A stretch of 64,000 nucleotides of DNA, taken from Blastocystis sp. Blastoise. Its lineage: Eukaryota; Sar; Bigyra; Opalinata; Blastocystidae. The translations under genes and the position numbers were made by a program. Where the stretch lies: assembly GCA_039096225.1 (NCBI GenBank), contig JBBPEB010000018.1, positions 1-64,000 of the forward strand, in the 5' to 3' direction. This document shows positions 36,763 to 56,949 of this stretch, piece after piece. The first letter of the stretch is position 1. The number at the start of each line of letters is the position of its first letter. The notes beneath the pieces were generated by a model. The model made no database searches, was not told the DNA's origin, and saw only the letters and a program-made list of their open reading frames with translations.

Positions 36763-39733
36763 TCCTTAATTTAGCAGCCCAAAAGTACGGTGTCTCACAC
36801 ACTTTTTGTGTTATTGACTTTGTTATTAACTTTTATAAAATAAAAATAACATCATAAAAACCGGAACACAATTCTAAAAATGACTGTTAAATTTTTTTTT
36901 CGAAAACTCTAAATTTCTGGCTAAAAAACGCAAAAAACCATTTTCGCACAAAATTTTAACCAAAATTATTGGATTATTTTTATTTTATCCAATATTTTTC
37001 ATTTTTTTAAAAACACTTATTTTTCGTTTTTCATTTTTTATTGTTTTCTTATTTTTGCTATATCACTTCACATACTCTATATTTATTTTTATGAAATTGA
37101 CTTTTATTGACGGGTTGGTCTAATAAATAGTTTTGACGGGTAAATTTGTTTATATTAAGAACTTGACAACATATCAATATAAAGATCACTAACTATAAAC
37201 TCTAAAACCATTTCATATGTAATGAATATGACCTTAACTACTCTGAAATAGCAACAATTCCTTTAAATAACGACAAAAGACAAACTGATATCCAACACAT
37301 TCCTTCTTAATAAACTTAATTGAACTGTTTTGTATTTATCTAACTCTATATCCGTCATAAATATGTTTTATATTTTTATAATATCAATTAAAAGAGAAAC
37401 ATTTGCTTTTAAAAATTTTTGTGTTTGACATCCAATTTTGTGATCATCAGATCTCAGTCGATTTTAAACATAAAATAAAAGTTAAAACATATTTGTAAAC
37501 TAGACAACCTAAATGTCATCCGTTTTTTATATTTTTACTTAATATTAAATATTGACTGAGAAACATACATTTATATGAAAAACATAAAAATGAAAAATTT
37601 CTAAAAAGGGTATATTTTGTGATCACTAGATCTCAGTCAATATTTTATAAAATAATAAAGTTAAAGCTTATTTAGATATAGGACAACCTAAATGTCATCC
37701 GTTTTTGTCACTTTTTCAAAATATTAAAAAATGAAGTCACAGGAGACAATAGTTGAACTCACTAAAAAAATAACGTTCGAAATTTTTCTCAAAACTTTTT
37801 TATTTGTTTTTTGTCAATAATTTCATCATTAGCAATTTTATTTGACATTAGACTTTATATTTAAAAACTATATATCAAAATAAACATATTTTATAATTTT
37901 TTATGGTTTTTAAAAGACTGTGACAACAGATCACCAGACAATGTTAACTCAATAAACTCTTAAAACGTTTTAATTAGTGTTTAGAATCATTCATGGACAC
38001 TGAATATGATTTATTTGAAAAAGTTAGGACAACATGTTGAACTGATACAGACAATGTTTGTTCTAAAAAGTTAGTTATGAGTCTTACTAAGTTGTAAATA
38101 TCATAAATATGCTTTAAATAAATAAATATGCTTTTAATTATCTTTAATTAGTGAAATAAGTCGTTTAAAAAGAAGAAAGCATTTTTGATACTATAGTTTA
38201 TTTTGGCAATTTTTCCATCAATATTAATTTTTAAAAAATAAATAAAACTTATATATAAACTAGACAACCTATAGTTTATATATTTATAAAAGTATTATCA
38301 AAATATAAAATAACTTTTGAGATAAAAAATTATATATGCAAAACATAAAAAAATTAATTTTTGAAAAAAGGGTATAGTTTATCGTTTTAATTTCTCAGTC
38401 AATATTTAATTATTTTATATATTTTTAACAAATAAATATAGAGAATAAACTATATTAACAATATAAATTTTAATATTTGAAATTAATAAAAAAATGAGTT
38501 CAGTAGAGTCAATAGTGTAACATGTTAAAAAACTGAAAATTGAAAAATCATTTTTCTAAAAATTTTCCAAAAGTTGACAAATCAAATTAATATTTTACAA
38601 CTATTTTTTATATATTTGAAGACTAGGCCTTATATGTATTGCATATCTCAAAATAATAGTCAAAATTGGGTTAGACGAGTGTATATATATGCACATGTTG
38701 ACTCAAAATTTTATAAAAAGTAGTTCAATGTGTCCTAAACCACATATTAGGACAATTCTGAAAATATTATCACTTTATAATGAGTTTAAAGGGTAAAATA
38801 GTTTTGAATTGTCTGTTTGACTGTCTTAAGTGAAGAGATTCAATACACTTTTTATAAAAATGAGTATTAGAGTGTTTAATGTTTATAATAATAAAAGAAT
38901 TGTTTGAAATAAAGGTGGTTGTGTGTTTGACCAAAATGTTAAAATAAGTCTATTTTTCCAAAATGGTTGTAATAAGTATGTATAGAGTGTTTTTTGACTG
39001 TTTTATATTAAAATCTACAATAAATAAATATTTTAAGTTGTTCAAAAAATTATTTTTTTAGAATTACAATAGTTAAGTCAAGAGATTCAAGTTACCTTTT
39101 ATTAAAATAATAAATAGACTTATTATAGAACATAAAATATTAAAAATTAGTTTAATTAAACATGGTTGATTGTTTGATATGAATGTTAAAATGGGTAAAA
39201 AGATTTTAATTGTTTCTAAAACCGTATAATACGTTTATTTTTGACTAAATACAAAACTATTATAGTTTAAAGAATGTTTTTTGTCTTTCAAAAGAACTCA
39301 TTTTTTTGTAATTGTGACTTTAAACAAAAGAGATTCAAGTTATTTTTTATAAATTAAAATAACAAATTAAATATATATGTATATGAATATAAAATTCGTT
39401 TTAATAAAAGTGAATGTGTGTATTTAAAAATGTTAAAGTCTTTTAGAGTTTTTTTAAAATGACTAATTTGTTTTATAAACGATATTTTATATCAATAATA
39501 AAAGTTTTCAAAGTACTAAATCTATTTACTTATGAAATGTAGTGTATTCTTTGATTAATATTTTAGTTTTTAGTTTTTATTTAATGAAATAGTCATTAAT
39601 GTTATTATTAAATTTTAATTTATTATGAACTATTAATTTAAAATAATGAAAAGATATTTTTTTATAAAACTATTTTTTTTTATTTTTATCTAGATTCAAG
39701 CGTAGGCTGGCGTAGCCAGTCGTGAAACGCTTG
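36763..39733 (+). mobile_element. Helitron-like element X2 (2971 bp)
   Basis: It begins TCCTTAATTTAGCAGCCC after host A and ends GAAACGCTTG before host T. The hairpin CTGGC-GTA-GCCAG (39707-39719) sits 14 nt from the end, within the outer pair CAAGCG/CGCTTG. Closely similar in sequence to X3 in the opposite orientation and, less closely, to X1. It is non-coding, with internal degenerate modules. It lies between gene-like regions and has no nested insert. Confidence 0.75.
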
Positions 39734-40281
39734 TATACCTTTAATAATTTAGCCAATATAATGTTGATAACCACATCTAAAGAATTATATATATTTAACC
39801 TTTCTAGATATAGAGAGTTAATGGCTTAATATATAAATATAAATATACAATATATTATGAAATCGCTTTATATCAATTCTAACATATTCTGTTGTCTTAT
39901 TCAATTGAAATACATAATAGTAACACTTCATTTTCCTAAACTTAAGTATGTATATAATTTATATAAAACTATTTACCTGTGATTCAACTACTAAGATGTA
40001 ATTCAAGCTTATATTGGTGTAGATTTATTAGTGACCTTTCGACGTAACTAATAATCAGATTTTAGCTGAAATATGTAATTCATCAATCTATAATATATAT
40101 ATAATTAATTATTATTATCATAAATAATGGATACAATAATCAAATAAAAACAAAACGTTTATTATATACAATGGCAAATCAATTAAATACATAGATGAAC
40201 AGACCTTTTTAAATATTTTTGAATGACATGTAGCTACAATAGTAAAAAACACGAAAACAAATTCTCAATCAAAGACTAATG

Positions 40282-40306
40282 TTGATTTCAAAGGCTTTGA
40301 AATCAA
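40282..40306 (+). other. Perfect 11-bp hairpin
   Basis: TTGATTTCAAA and TTTGAAATCAA flank a GGC loop. It is the only perfect short hairpin of this length noticed in this gene-free stretch outside transposon ends. It could be a structured RNA element or chance. Confidence 0.6.
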
Positions 40307-41060
40307 AGAAGGCTACATGGAAATGTTCAAATGACCAAGAGAAAGCAATAATGAATTGTGTTAGGTTTATAGAAGTCAGGCACCCTTTTTAACGTTGGAC
40401 AAAGACTATAAAATGTTATTACTATTATTATTAATTTATACATATGTAATTAAAATAATAACTTGCCATATTGAAATACACATTCAACGAAATAGACCAT
40501 AAAAGTCTAAACTACAGTGAATTTATCAAATCATCAACAAAAATAGCATGAAATATGTAAAAATAAAAAATTAAAAAAAATGAATCTTCAAAAAAAATTA
40601 TACGAATCTCGTCGTTTTTTTTTCTTTTTCAATACGGTATTTTTGTATATAAAAATGAATATATATTGGTTAAGATTTCCACTTTAAATGATGAAGTTGT
40701 CTTTAACCACATTCATTATGTTTTTTAGTGTGATGCTATTTACTTTCTTTTATTTCAATAACGAAGCTGATTTCTATGAATTGATGATGCTAATACCTTT
40801 TCTTACTTCCTTTTTCTCTATATATTTAATTTTATTTATTTTTTTAATTTTATAGTACACTTTCCAGTTTTTATTTGCTTATACTGAGAGTATTCTGTTG
40901 CAAACTTCAATATAATACGTTGACCGTTTTTGAAGTTCTTTTGCCAAAAATTAATTTGTAGTTTTTGCTTTTATTTAACTTATCAATTCATTTTATATAC
41001 TTTATCTATTCTCAATAAGTGAATAAATACATATTAACAGAAGCACTATGAAAAAAGTAA

Positions 41061-41122
41061 CTATGCTCCATAATGGATGGAAAGAGTCTTTATTCTTCAG
41101 GTTCAAATCCTGGCATACGTAT
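41061..41122 (+). ncRNA. Degenerate tRNA-like sequence (family 4)
   Basis: The B-box GGTTCAAATCC lies in a T-arm TCAGG-TTCAAAT-CCTGG (41099-41115). The A-box-like TGCTCCATAATGG at 41066 resembles family 1. A D-like hairpin CCAT-AATGG-ATGG forms at 41070-41082, but the outer stem AACTATG/CATACGT pairs only partly. It looks like a decayed relative of the cloverleaf families or a tRNA pseudogene. Confidence 0.4.
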
Positions 41123-41807
41123 TGATATGATATAAGAATTTCTATATTGTCTTAAATATGCTTAACTTACACGTTTCATTTAGCATTATATCTTGTAGTT
41201 TTTGTATAAATTATGCTTCTACTATTTGATGATCATGTAGATCTTATAAATATGTATGTCAAACTTATCTTTTGGTTTAGCTTTAACGAATATGTTTTTT
41301 GATTTCCATTGTATCTGTTATAAACTATTTAAACTATTTTTTTATATTATATTTTATAATATAAATATATAATTAATGTAAAACTTAATTAATATTCAAT
41401 TTAAATATAAAACATATCTAGTTTTAATTATTTTTTAATAAAATTAAATTTATATTTAAATAAAATAGTATATTAGTTTATAATATCTAGTACATAGATT
41501 ATTCATTATTTCTAATTTTAAATTGAATATATTATTATTAATACTAGTAGTATAATAATAAATAATGATTTCAAAAACAATAGTATAAGGCAACATGATA
41601 TATTTAGTTATTTATAACATATGAACATAATTTTACTAAAACATAAGATTCTTTTTTAACTCATACAATATTATTACACAAATATGACAGTCTTCTTATT
41701 ATTAATTTATCCTCACATTTTAATCTTTTTATTGTTTTCTTCTTTGGATTTATTCTCCATTCTTGTTTCTATACATGTTTAAAAGTAATATGAAGTACTA
41801 ATATTAT

Positions 41808-42490
41808 TTATAACACTATATATCTTACATTATAATTATAATTATCTTTTCCTTTCACTTCAATACCATTTTTCTATATAGATACAATAGAAATGTTATA
41901 AAAATATGATAAATAAACTTATAAAACATACAGTACGAGTTTCATTTCCTTGGTCTGGCACTTCACTATCAGCTTTAATCATATTAAAATATTTATAAAA
42001 CGTATTATTTTTCTTCTTATCATTCAACGACTTCTTTAAAGTATTAGCTACCATTCTTTTTGATATATTTAAATCACCAGCAAATGTATTTGTGTATAAG
42101 CAACATAATTTATACATTTTTTTAAATAATAAGCTTTCATCCTGTAAAGAAATTGTTCCATCTTTACTAATAAATAAATCAAAACAAAGATTTTGATCTT
42201 CATCACTTAATACATATGATATACATCGTATAACATCCTAAATACAGTATAAAATGACTACAATTATATACGGCAATAAGTTTTGAATTTAGTTTGTAAT
42301 TCGTAATCGTGATTTTTCTTGTAAGACACTCATGGCGCAAACATTCTTCAATGTTAGACGTTAATAAACGATTAGAATTTTCTATATACAATATAATTAT
42401 TTTTTAATATTTACCATTTCCAAGTTCATTTTTTGTGTGACTAATAAAACAATCCAGAGCTTCAATCATTTCTTTGCGAAAAGCCTCCAT
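41808..42490 (-). CDS. Four-exon gene, 185 aa, unrecognised, head-to-head with the transposase
   Basis: Exons 42490-42415, 42381-42272, 42237-41932, 41873-41808 join to 558 nt ending TAA. The start MEAFRKEMIEALDCFISHTK is supported by an open frame, a good ATG and the short intergenic gap. The product is mostly helical and charged, with LSDEDQNLCFDLFISKDGTI and LNISKRMVANTLKKSLND. No domain is recognised. Because only 74 bp separate its start from the TNP2-like transposase start on the other strand, the two could be partners in one DNA transposon, as in two-gene CACTA elements, or a host gene beside one. Confidence 0.55.
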
Positions 42491-42564
42491 ACATAAGAAT
42501 TTACTTAAAACAAAATAAAATATTAATGGTTTTTTAAAATTTTTATATAAAAGGTTTTTTCACA
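42491..42564. promoter_or_regulatory. Putative bidirectional promoter
   Basis: 74 bp between divergent start codons (42490 minus, 42565 plus). It is AT-rich with TTTTTATATAAAAGG near 42540, a TATA-like stretch about 20 bp before the plus-strand ATG. This is inferred from spacing only. Confidence 0.45.
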
Positions 42565-48906
<6,342 letters not shown>

Positions 48907-48913
48907 CGTAGAT

Positions 48914-49050
<137 letters not shown>

Positions 49051-49301
49051 TATGTATCTATTAAGTCTATTTCAGTCAATTATTTCTTGTTTTTTGTTAT
49101 TTATTTATTTTCTTTTGATAATGATAAAGAATTATAAACTAAACAATATAAATTTTAAGAATTAATTATTAACAAATAAAAATAAACAAATATACAATTT
49201 AAAATTGAAAATTAACAAAAAGTATTCATAAACAATAAGAAAAATAAGAAAAATTAGAAAATCGAAAAAAATATAAAACAAAATACAACAACAAAAATAA
49301 A

Positions 49302-52300
49302 TTATAATACTCCATTAAATACACAATTTTTCGTAAACCATTCATTACTATTTCTGATTAATTGACCTTGATTAATATTATCATTCTTTATAAACATTTT
49401 TATACCATGAAAAGAACGTACTCTACTTAAAGCAACATATAATTGACCATGACTAAATACAGGTCTTTCTAAATAAATACCTACATTTTGAAATGTTTGA
49501 CCTTGTGATTTATTAATAGTCATAGCAAAAGCTAATCTGACAGGAAATTGTTTTCTACTTAACTTACATGGTAAATCACTATCATCTACTATAAATTTAA
49601 TTCTTGGAATCAATACTATATCTTGTCCTTCTAACATATTATCAGTTCTTACTAATAATTGACTTCTTATTACATTTGGTTTTGTATCTAATACTACTAA
49701 TCTCGTTCCATTACATAATCCTCTCTTTATATCTAAATTTCTTAATAACATAATAACTGAACCTCTTTTCAATTCTAAATCATGAGGTGGACATCCTTGA
49801 GGAATTAAACTATTTAAATATTCTGTACTATAAGCATCTCTTTCATCTATATCTTCTACTTCTTCTGCTAATTCATCATGACTATAATAATGATGAGAAC
49901 TTGATCTTATCATATTTTGAATTCTTTCATTAATTAAAAATGCTTGTTCATTTGTTGCACATAATATACAATTTGAAGCTAATTTCTGTCTATATATATC
50001 TGTATTTGAATCATTAATAAATTCATGAAATATCTCTTCACCTATATTCTCATCACAAATGCATTCTCTTGGAATATGTACTTTATCTTTTGATAATAAT
50101 CTTAATTCATTATTACATCTCTCACCATTTCCTATCTTCAATAAGAATTCTTTAAATTCTATTTCATTTGCATTTGCTCTCATATTTTCTGTTAATTGAA
50201 ATTGATTAAATTCATTCCAAATATCTAAATATTTAATACATAAAGGAACTATATCAGCTTCTTTTCCATGAGCTACTACTGGTAAACATTGTCTAAAATC
50301 TCCACCTAATACTATTGTTTTACCTGCAAATGGAATATCTATCTCATCATTATATAAGAATCTTAATAATCGATCAACTACTTTTAAAGCATATTTAGAA
50401 GCCATAGGAGCTTCATCCCATATTATTATTTTACATTTCTTAATTTGTTCTGCTCTTGGAGATCCTCTTGAAATAGAAGAAGAAGAAGATTCATTTAATT
50501 CAAAAGGTAATCCAAATTGTGAATGAGATGTTTTTCCTCCACATAATAAAGTAGCTGCAATACCTGTCCATGCAACTGCTATCACATCATCTATATTATT
50601 TCTTATTGATTTAATTATTGTATTATAAAGAAATGTTTTTCCAGTTCCTCCTGGTCCATCTATAAAAAACATATTATTTCTATGAGGTTCATTATTATTC
50701 ACTGATTCCATTATTGATTCATATACTCTTCTTTGTCCTTCATTTAATAAACTTATATTTCTTTCTGCTATTCTATGATCTTCTTCAAAATTAATTCCTT
50801 CAGATTCATAATCTATCATATTAGTATTATTATCAAATTGTGGTAAATTAGTACTTTGATATCCTCCATTATGTTTATTTGTATCTATGACACTTCTTAT
50901 ATGATTTAATGCTCTAGGTATACAATATTCTTCTATTATTCTATTCACTTCATTATCTTCTGAATCTAATACATATGCATCTTGTCTATCTATACTTATA
51001 TATTCATTTATATATTGATGAAAGAAATCATCTATCATATCATTCCTATAAGTATTCCAAATAGATAATGGATCAGTAATAGGATAATAAGAACAAAGTA
51101 AACCAAATAATTGTCTTAATTGCCAAGGAGTAGCATCTATTACTTCATTTGCAAGAATATCATAATATTCTGTATCATCTACTAATAATCCTCTTGCTAT
51201 ACAGGATTCTCTATATGTATTATATATTTGGCCTTCATAACATTTTAAATCATCAAAACTTAATGGACGACTTACATGTAATAAAAGTATTCTTAAACAA
51301 AATAAATTATCATTTGTAGGATCTATATAAGGAAGTCTTCCTATTACTTTATTATTTCTTCTTCTATGATTCCATTTCTTTAATTTTGAATCATATGTAT
51401 AATATTTAGGAAATTCTATATAAGTTAAAATAGAGGGTTCATCCATTGTTCCTCTTGATTCTTCATTTATATATAAATCATTCATTTTAAAATATGCTGT
51501 TAACATTGTATCTTGATTCATTATTCTATCTAAAGCTCTTTCTTCATCTCCTTCTACATAATATACAGTTCTATCATTCTCATCATGAATATCTAAAGTA
51601 ATTACACTCACATTACAATACTTTATTGGAAATCCATATATTCTCCACATTGCTTCAGGAGCTGATAAATATCTTCCTTTTAAATAAGATTTCATTTCAT
51701 TTGGTATTTCTATTTCATTTCTATTTGAATTATTTGGATTATTATTATTAGTATTATTATTAGTATTATCTTCTCTTTCTATTTCTGCATTAATAGAATC
51801 ATGTCCTTTAAAAGCATATTTAAATATATATTTAGGACTTCTTACAGAAGAACATACTTCTACATTAATATGGCAACCTATTCTTAATGATAAATATGGA
51901 TTATATGGAACTACCCATCTATTATCTAAAGTATTATTTACATTTGATTGCCTACCTATTACATATACTCTACCATTATCTCTTCTTCTATAATTTGGAT
52001 ATCCATCTTCATTTATTGTAGTTTCATTTCTATATTCTTTTGGAAATTTCTTTGAACAATATTGTTGACCATTTATTTCTTTCATACATTGAGATGTTCT
52101 TGTATGAGGACCATGCATATTCATTGAAGTAATAATTTCATATAATCTTGGATTCTTTATAGGATCAGGAATTTCTGCACATATATAGGAATCTATATCT
52201 TCAGGAGTTCTTAATTTATATTCATTCTCTAAAGTAATTAAAATATGTGCATGAGGCATTCCTCTCTTTTGATATTCTATTGAATAACATAAACATTTTA

Positions 52301-55300
52301 CTTCTCCAAATACTTTAAAGTTTGTTATCAAATGAGTTAAGATTTTCAATTTTATATAAAATACTCTATCTACTATATCAGGTCTCATCCAAGGTTGTTG
52401 ACCTTCTTCTAATGATTCTAAGATTTCTGGCCAATTTGGATTGCAAGTCATGGTTATAAATAAATCTGGTTTACCATAAGCTCTTACAATAGCCATTGTT
52501 TCTAAGTAAGAATTCTTCATATATCGAGGACCACCTACAAAACTTGATGGAATAATAACTGCTTTTCCCATTCTACTTCTTATATATTCATCACTAAATC
52601 CATTTCGTATCATCTCATTCACTGTATCTCTAAATACAGAATATTTCTCAGATCTTAATTTTGTTTGATTATTTGCTATAAATAATAATCTTGAATATTC
52701 TATTTTTGTAGCTGCATCAACCATAAATTGTAATAATAATTTTTCAAATAATAATAAATAATTCTTATGATTAGGATGTCTTGTATATAATAAATAGGAA
52801 TAGAATTCTCTTAATGAAATAGTAGGTATAGTATAAAATTCATTTCCTAAAATATCTAATGGAAATCCTCTTTCTGATCTATTTCTAAAAATTGGAATAA
52901 TTCTCATCGATTTTGAATCATCTCCATTACTATCATTATTCTCTGTATGATTACTATTTATTCTATAATTATTTCTATTATTTAATTCATTTTCTACTTC
53001 TTCTATTATTTCATTCTCATTATTATTATTATTAGTTGAATTTGAAATATTTCTATTATTATTATTATTATTTTGACGATTTAAATGTAATTCAGAATTA
53101 CGTATAATATTAGAAGTAGATTCTAAACTCCATAATGGTAATCCATAAGGAAACATTAATGGATATATTAAAGGATCACAAAAAGGATTATTATAACTAA
53201 GATTTGTTATTTGTTGTTCTGATATATTTTCATTATTATTTTCATTTTCATTTTCAATTTCATTATTACTATTATTTCTTCTTCTTCTTCTTGGATAACA
53301 TGAAAGATTAATATTTGGTAAACCTTCATCATTTTGTTTTGGTATAATCATAGCTATTTCATTTGTTGTAGTAGGAGCATTAAATCTTCTTCTATCATCA
53401 TAATTACTTATTTTAAATTGTAATTTTAAATTTACTTGTGAATAAGTAGTATTATTTATTCTTCTTGATTCTGTTACTTGTTCATGTAATGTTTTAAAAG
53501 ATTCATATATTTTATTATTATTTCTTATCATAGAATCAATACTTAATAATAAATCAGAAGATAATTCTGAAAACATACTATTTCCATTTCGAATATGAAG
53601 AGCTTCTTCTTCATCATAAATATATATTTGATTAAAAGAAGGAGGAGAATTATCAGAAGGATATAAATCACTCATAGAATGATATACATTACCATGAACT
53701 CTATAAAAATATGGTCCTGGACCATTCATTCTTGTTACTACATTAGAACATGACATAGAAGCAAAAGCAAAAGCATTATTATATCTTCTTATCTCATTTC
53801 TAAATAATTTATTATTTGGTGTTTGACTCTTTAATTGATTTAATAATTCATTTGGAAGATTTATAGGTGATTCTACTTTCACTTTCCCATTATTACAACA
53901 CATTGTATAATTTGAATTTCTTGTAATGATATAATCATGATCTCCTTCATAGTATTCAAATTGTATTCTTGAATCATTAATTAAATTAATGTATTTTTTA
54001 TATGTAGAATTTTTTGTGATATAAAAGTTTGTTTTTTCTGCTTCAAAATGAAGAGCTTCACAATGAATACAAACGTGATTCATTTTACCTATATTATAAT
54101 ATTCATATTTATTATTTCCTTGAATATCTCTTTCATTCTCTTCTATTATTTGTTCTCCATTTCCTATACATAATATAATAATAGTTTTATTATCATAAAG
54201 AAAGAATTATAAAAATGATATAATATTAAGCATACTTAATTTAATACATGCTTCACAATTTTCAAATCTTATCACAATAGGAATATTGCTATTATTTTCT
54301 TCATTATTATTTTCATTTTGATTATCTATATCTATATCGTTATTATTTGTAGAGTTTATTGGTTCTATTTGCAAAATAGGATTATTAGTAGTATTAGAAG
54401 GAATAATAGGTGTGAAATCACTATCTGTACTTGAATCATTATCTGAAGTAGAAGAATCAAAACTAATTCTTCTTCTATGATTATTTATATTTGTTGATAA
54501 TAAATTATTATTATTAGGATTTTGAATGGGAGATATTTGATAATAATTTAATATATCTAATATTGATGATCTTGGTAAAGGAGGAATAATAGAATGATTA
54601 TTATTACTATTATGAGAAGAAGAAGAAGAATTAATAATTCTTGAATCAAGAGGAGATAATCTAGGAGGTGTTATAATGAGAGAAGTAGAAGGAGATACTA
54701 TTTGATTATTTGTATTAGAATTTGGTGTATTATATATAGTTGGAGTATTAATATTATTGATCATATTATTATCTGAAAGTATATCATTATTGTGTTGATT
54801 ATGTAAAGGAGTTACAGGATTATTTAATATTATAGGTTGTGTATTATCATTTGTTTCATTATTTTCAAAAATAAAAGTAGAATTAAAACTATCATCAATT
54901 ATTGATTGAGATATACTTTCATTATTATTATTTATTTCAGATTCTATAAAATTTGTTTCATTAATTAAAGTTTCAGATATATTTTCGTTATTTAAACTTG
55001 TATTATTATTAGAATCTGGCTCTATTAAATTGATTTCATTAATTAATGTTTCGATTGTGTTATTATTATATGAATTTGTATTATTACTTTGAGTTGAAGT
55101 ATTATCTGAAATAGGAGAAGAAGAAGAAGAAGATATAGTTGCTATATTGTTTAGTTGTATTGGGTGTTGTTCAGTTACTATTTCTTCATTATTTAAAGAA
55201 TTATTTGTATTGAATAATGAATTGTCTTGATTAAAAGCATTTTGATTTTCGTTTAATATTTGGTCATTAATCCTTTTAGATTTGTGGGTATTCAAAAAAT

Positions 55301-55351
55301 TCCCAAATATATCTCTTCTCTTAAGAGAATTAAATCGCTTTCTTTTGTTTC
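49302..55351 (-). CDS. H2 Helitron Rep/helicase transposase
   Basis: Two large exons, 55351-54236 (1116 nt, symmetric, phase 1) and 54163-49302 (TAA), flank a 72-bp intron. The first begins NKRKRFNSLKRRD, a basic stretch, followed by a long Asn/Ser/Thr-rich linker. The second opens with an acidic piece, then the zinc motif CIHCEALHFE with CCNNGK. The Rep domain has LFITMTCNPNWPE, GMPHAHILITLE (about 52250) and YIFKYAFKG (about 51820). The helicase has GPGGTGKT (about 50650), IIIWDEAP, LGGDFRQCLPV, LTENMRAN, and NKSQGQTFQNVGIYLERP with LYVALSRVRS. All expected Helitron motifs are intact. An upstream start could be ATG 55295, but the phase-1 acceptor at 55352 argues that more exons precede it. 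Same role as H1: rolling-circle nicking, joining and unwinding. Confidence 0.9.
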
Positions 55352-55582
55352 CTATAGTATTATATATTATTAGTTTTATATATAAGATTTTATTAATTAA
55401 ATAATATTAATATTTGTAAACATATATATATAAAATATTTTTTTTTTTTAATAATTTAAAAATAAAATATTTAACTAAACAAAATATAATATAAAAGAAT
55501 AAATAATTAAAGAAAGAAATAAAATAATACAAAACAACAAAATATTTATAAGCAAAAACAAAAAAAAAATTTAAAAAACTCC

Positions 55583-56082
55583 TTAATAATATTCAGGAGA
55601 AGAAACAGGATAAACAGGAGAAGTAGGAGGTGAAACCCTTTCATCATAATAAGGAGGACTTGAGAGATCCTCGTCACTTTCATTCTCCTGATTATTATTT
55701 AAAGTAACTATCAAGTCATAATAGAATTTAAATAATAAAAATATTTACCTTGATTTGTTGGACATGTTGAAAATCTGTTTTTATTTGCAAAAAGAGTTGT
55801 GTTGTCTTTAAATATAAATTTATTTGTTATTTCTGAGTCTGTAGTTCCTATATATATTTTAGGTTGTTTTCACATCAAAACATACCTTCACAATTAATAG
55901 TAAACAGATTACTATTAAAAAGTATTTTTTCAAGGGTGTTTTTGTAGTTATTATTATCTAAAGACGAAACAATAAAAATATTTTTATTATTTTATTAGAC
56001 AATAATATACCTTTGTCTCCCTTGTTGTTAAGACAAAAGCAAGATGTATGAAACTCAAAAGTATTTTCAACTCTTTTACAAT
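55583..56082 (-). CDS. Four linked exons ending in a stop, upstream of H2 enzyme
   Basis: Exons 56082-56011 (72 nt), 55957-55886 (72), 55847-55749 (99) and 55707-55583 (terminal, TAA) read in one frame with phase-1 junctions: CKRVENTFEFHTSCFC, then YKNTLEKILFNSNLF, ITNKFIFKDNTTLF, and a Pro/Tyr-rich tail SSPPYYDERVSPPTSPVYPV. No domain is recognised. It could be an alternative 3' end of the transcript that otherwise splices into the H2 enzyme at 55351, or a separate small gene. The interval 55352-55582 has no coding sequence. Confidence 0.5.
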
Positions 56083-56569
56083 CTATATATATGATAATAT
56101 ATTTTGTAAGTTAATGAAAATATTTTCGAGATCAAACATATCAAAAACAAAAGTGTGTAACATTAATTTGCCATAACAAATAAGTTACAACACAGAACCA
56201 AAACAAACACATCAAAAAATATAAAACAGCAATATGATATTTGATATCTTCTATTCAAATTAATTAATATATTAAATACTATTTAAGTTTATAAACTTTA
56301 AACTATATAAAGAGACATCATGAACTTTAATAAAGCAGAGTCGGGCATTTTATATAGGTTAAACTTAAATAATAAATAATTTAAATTAATTAAAATAAAA
56401 GAATAACAAAAATAATAAAAGCTGTTAAATATTTAATGATATAAGAAATAAAAATAGAAAAAGAAGAAAAATTAAAAAGTTAAAAAAAAAATATAAACTA
56501 ATATAAAAAAGAATAAACAACAAAGCAACAAACAAAACTAAAAACAAAAAACAATAAAGAAAGATTTAC
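56083..56569. other. AT-rich interval within the H2 upstream region
   Basis: Nearly 490 bp of AT-rich sequence without a clear exon. It would be intron between the basic linker exons (to 56570) and either the exon at 56082 or the one at 55351. Confidence 0.45.
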
Positions 56570-56908
56570 TTTTTATATTTATATTAAAAAGGCCAGATAC
56601 ACTACTTGTTTTGCTTTTTTTTGGCTTTACTCCATTATTATTTAAATCTAAAAAAATAATATATATAGTTATAATATAAAATACCTTTCAATTTAATTTC
56701 ATTATTATGTTTTTTAGAGCCACTCTTTGAGAGAGTGCGGCGATTTTCTATAAATATAAATATAAATATAAATATAAATATATACTCTTCATTAGGGAAT
56801 GTTTTGATCGTTTGCATTCAGCTATATATATAGTATAGTATATATATATATATTAGTATATAATATATATGCATATACCATTATTTGAAGTATGATTCAA
56901 TTCATTAT
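56570..56908 (-). CDS. Four basic linker exons, all symmetric phase 1
   Basis: Exons 56908-56879 (30 nt), 56821-56786 (36), 56747-56685 (63) and 56647-56570 (78) join as NELNHTSNN, then ECKRSKHSLMK, NRRTLSKSGSKKHNNEIKLK and LNNNGVKPKKSKTSSVSGLF. The chain is Lys/Arg/Ser-rich, plausible as a nuclear or nucleic-acid-binding linker. They continue the micro-exon array in the same frame and lead toward the H2 enzyme. Introns are GTATAT or GTATTT to TATAG. Boundaries rest on sequence reading alone. Confidence 0.5.
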
Positions 56909-56949
56909 CTATATATATAGTGTTGATATATAATGTTATATATATATAC

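Larger units (their letters stand above)
39734..41807. other. AT-rich intergenic region, no protein gene seen
   Basis: Two kilobases with no supportable splice chain. It holds a perfect 11-bp hairpin (40282-40306) and a degenerate cloverleaf-like RNA (41061-41122), listed separately. Otherwise it is unstructured AT-rich sequence. Confidence 0.5.

Noticed and set aside
40760-40800. Box C/D snoRNA (TGATGA near CTGA)
   Set aside because: CTGA lies before rather than after the TGATGA, and there is no terminal stem.
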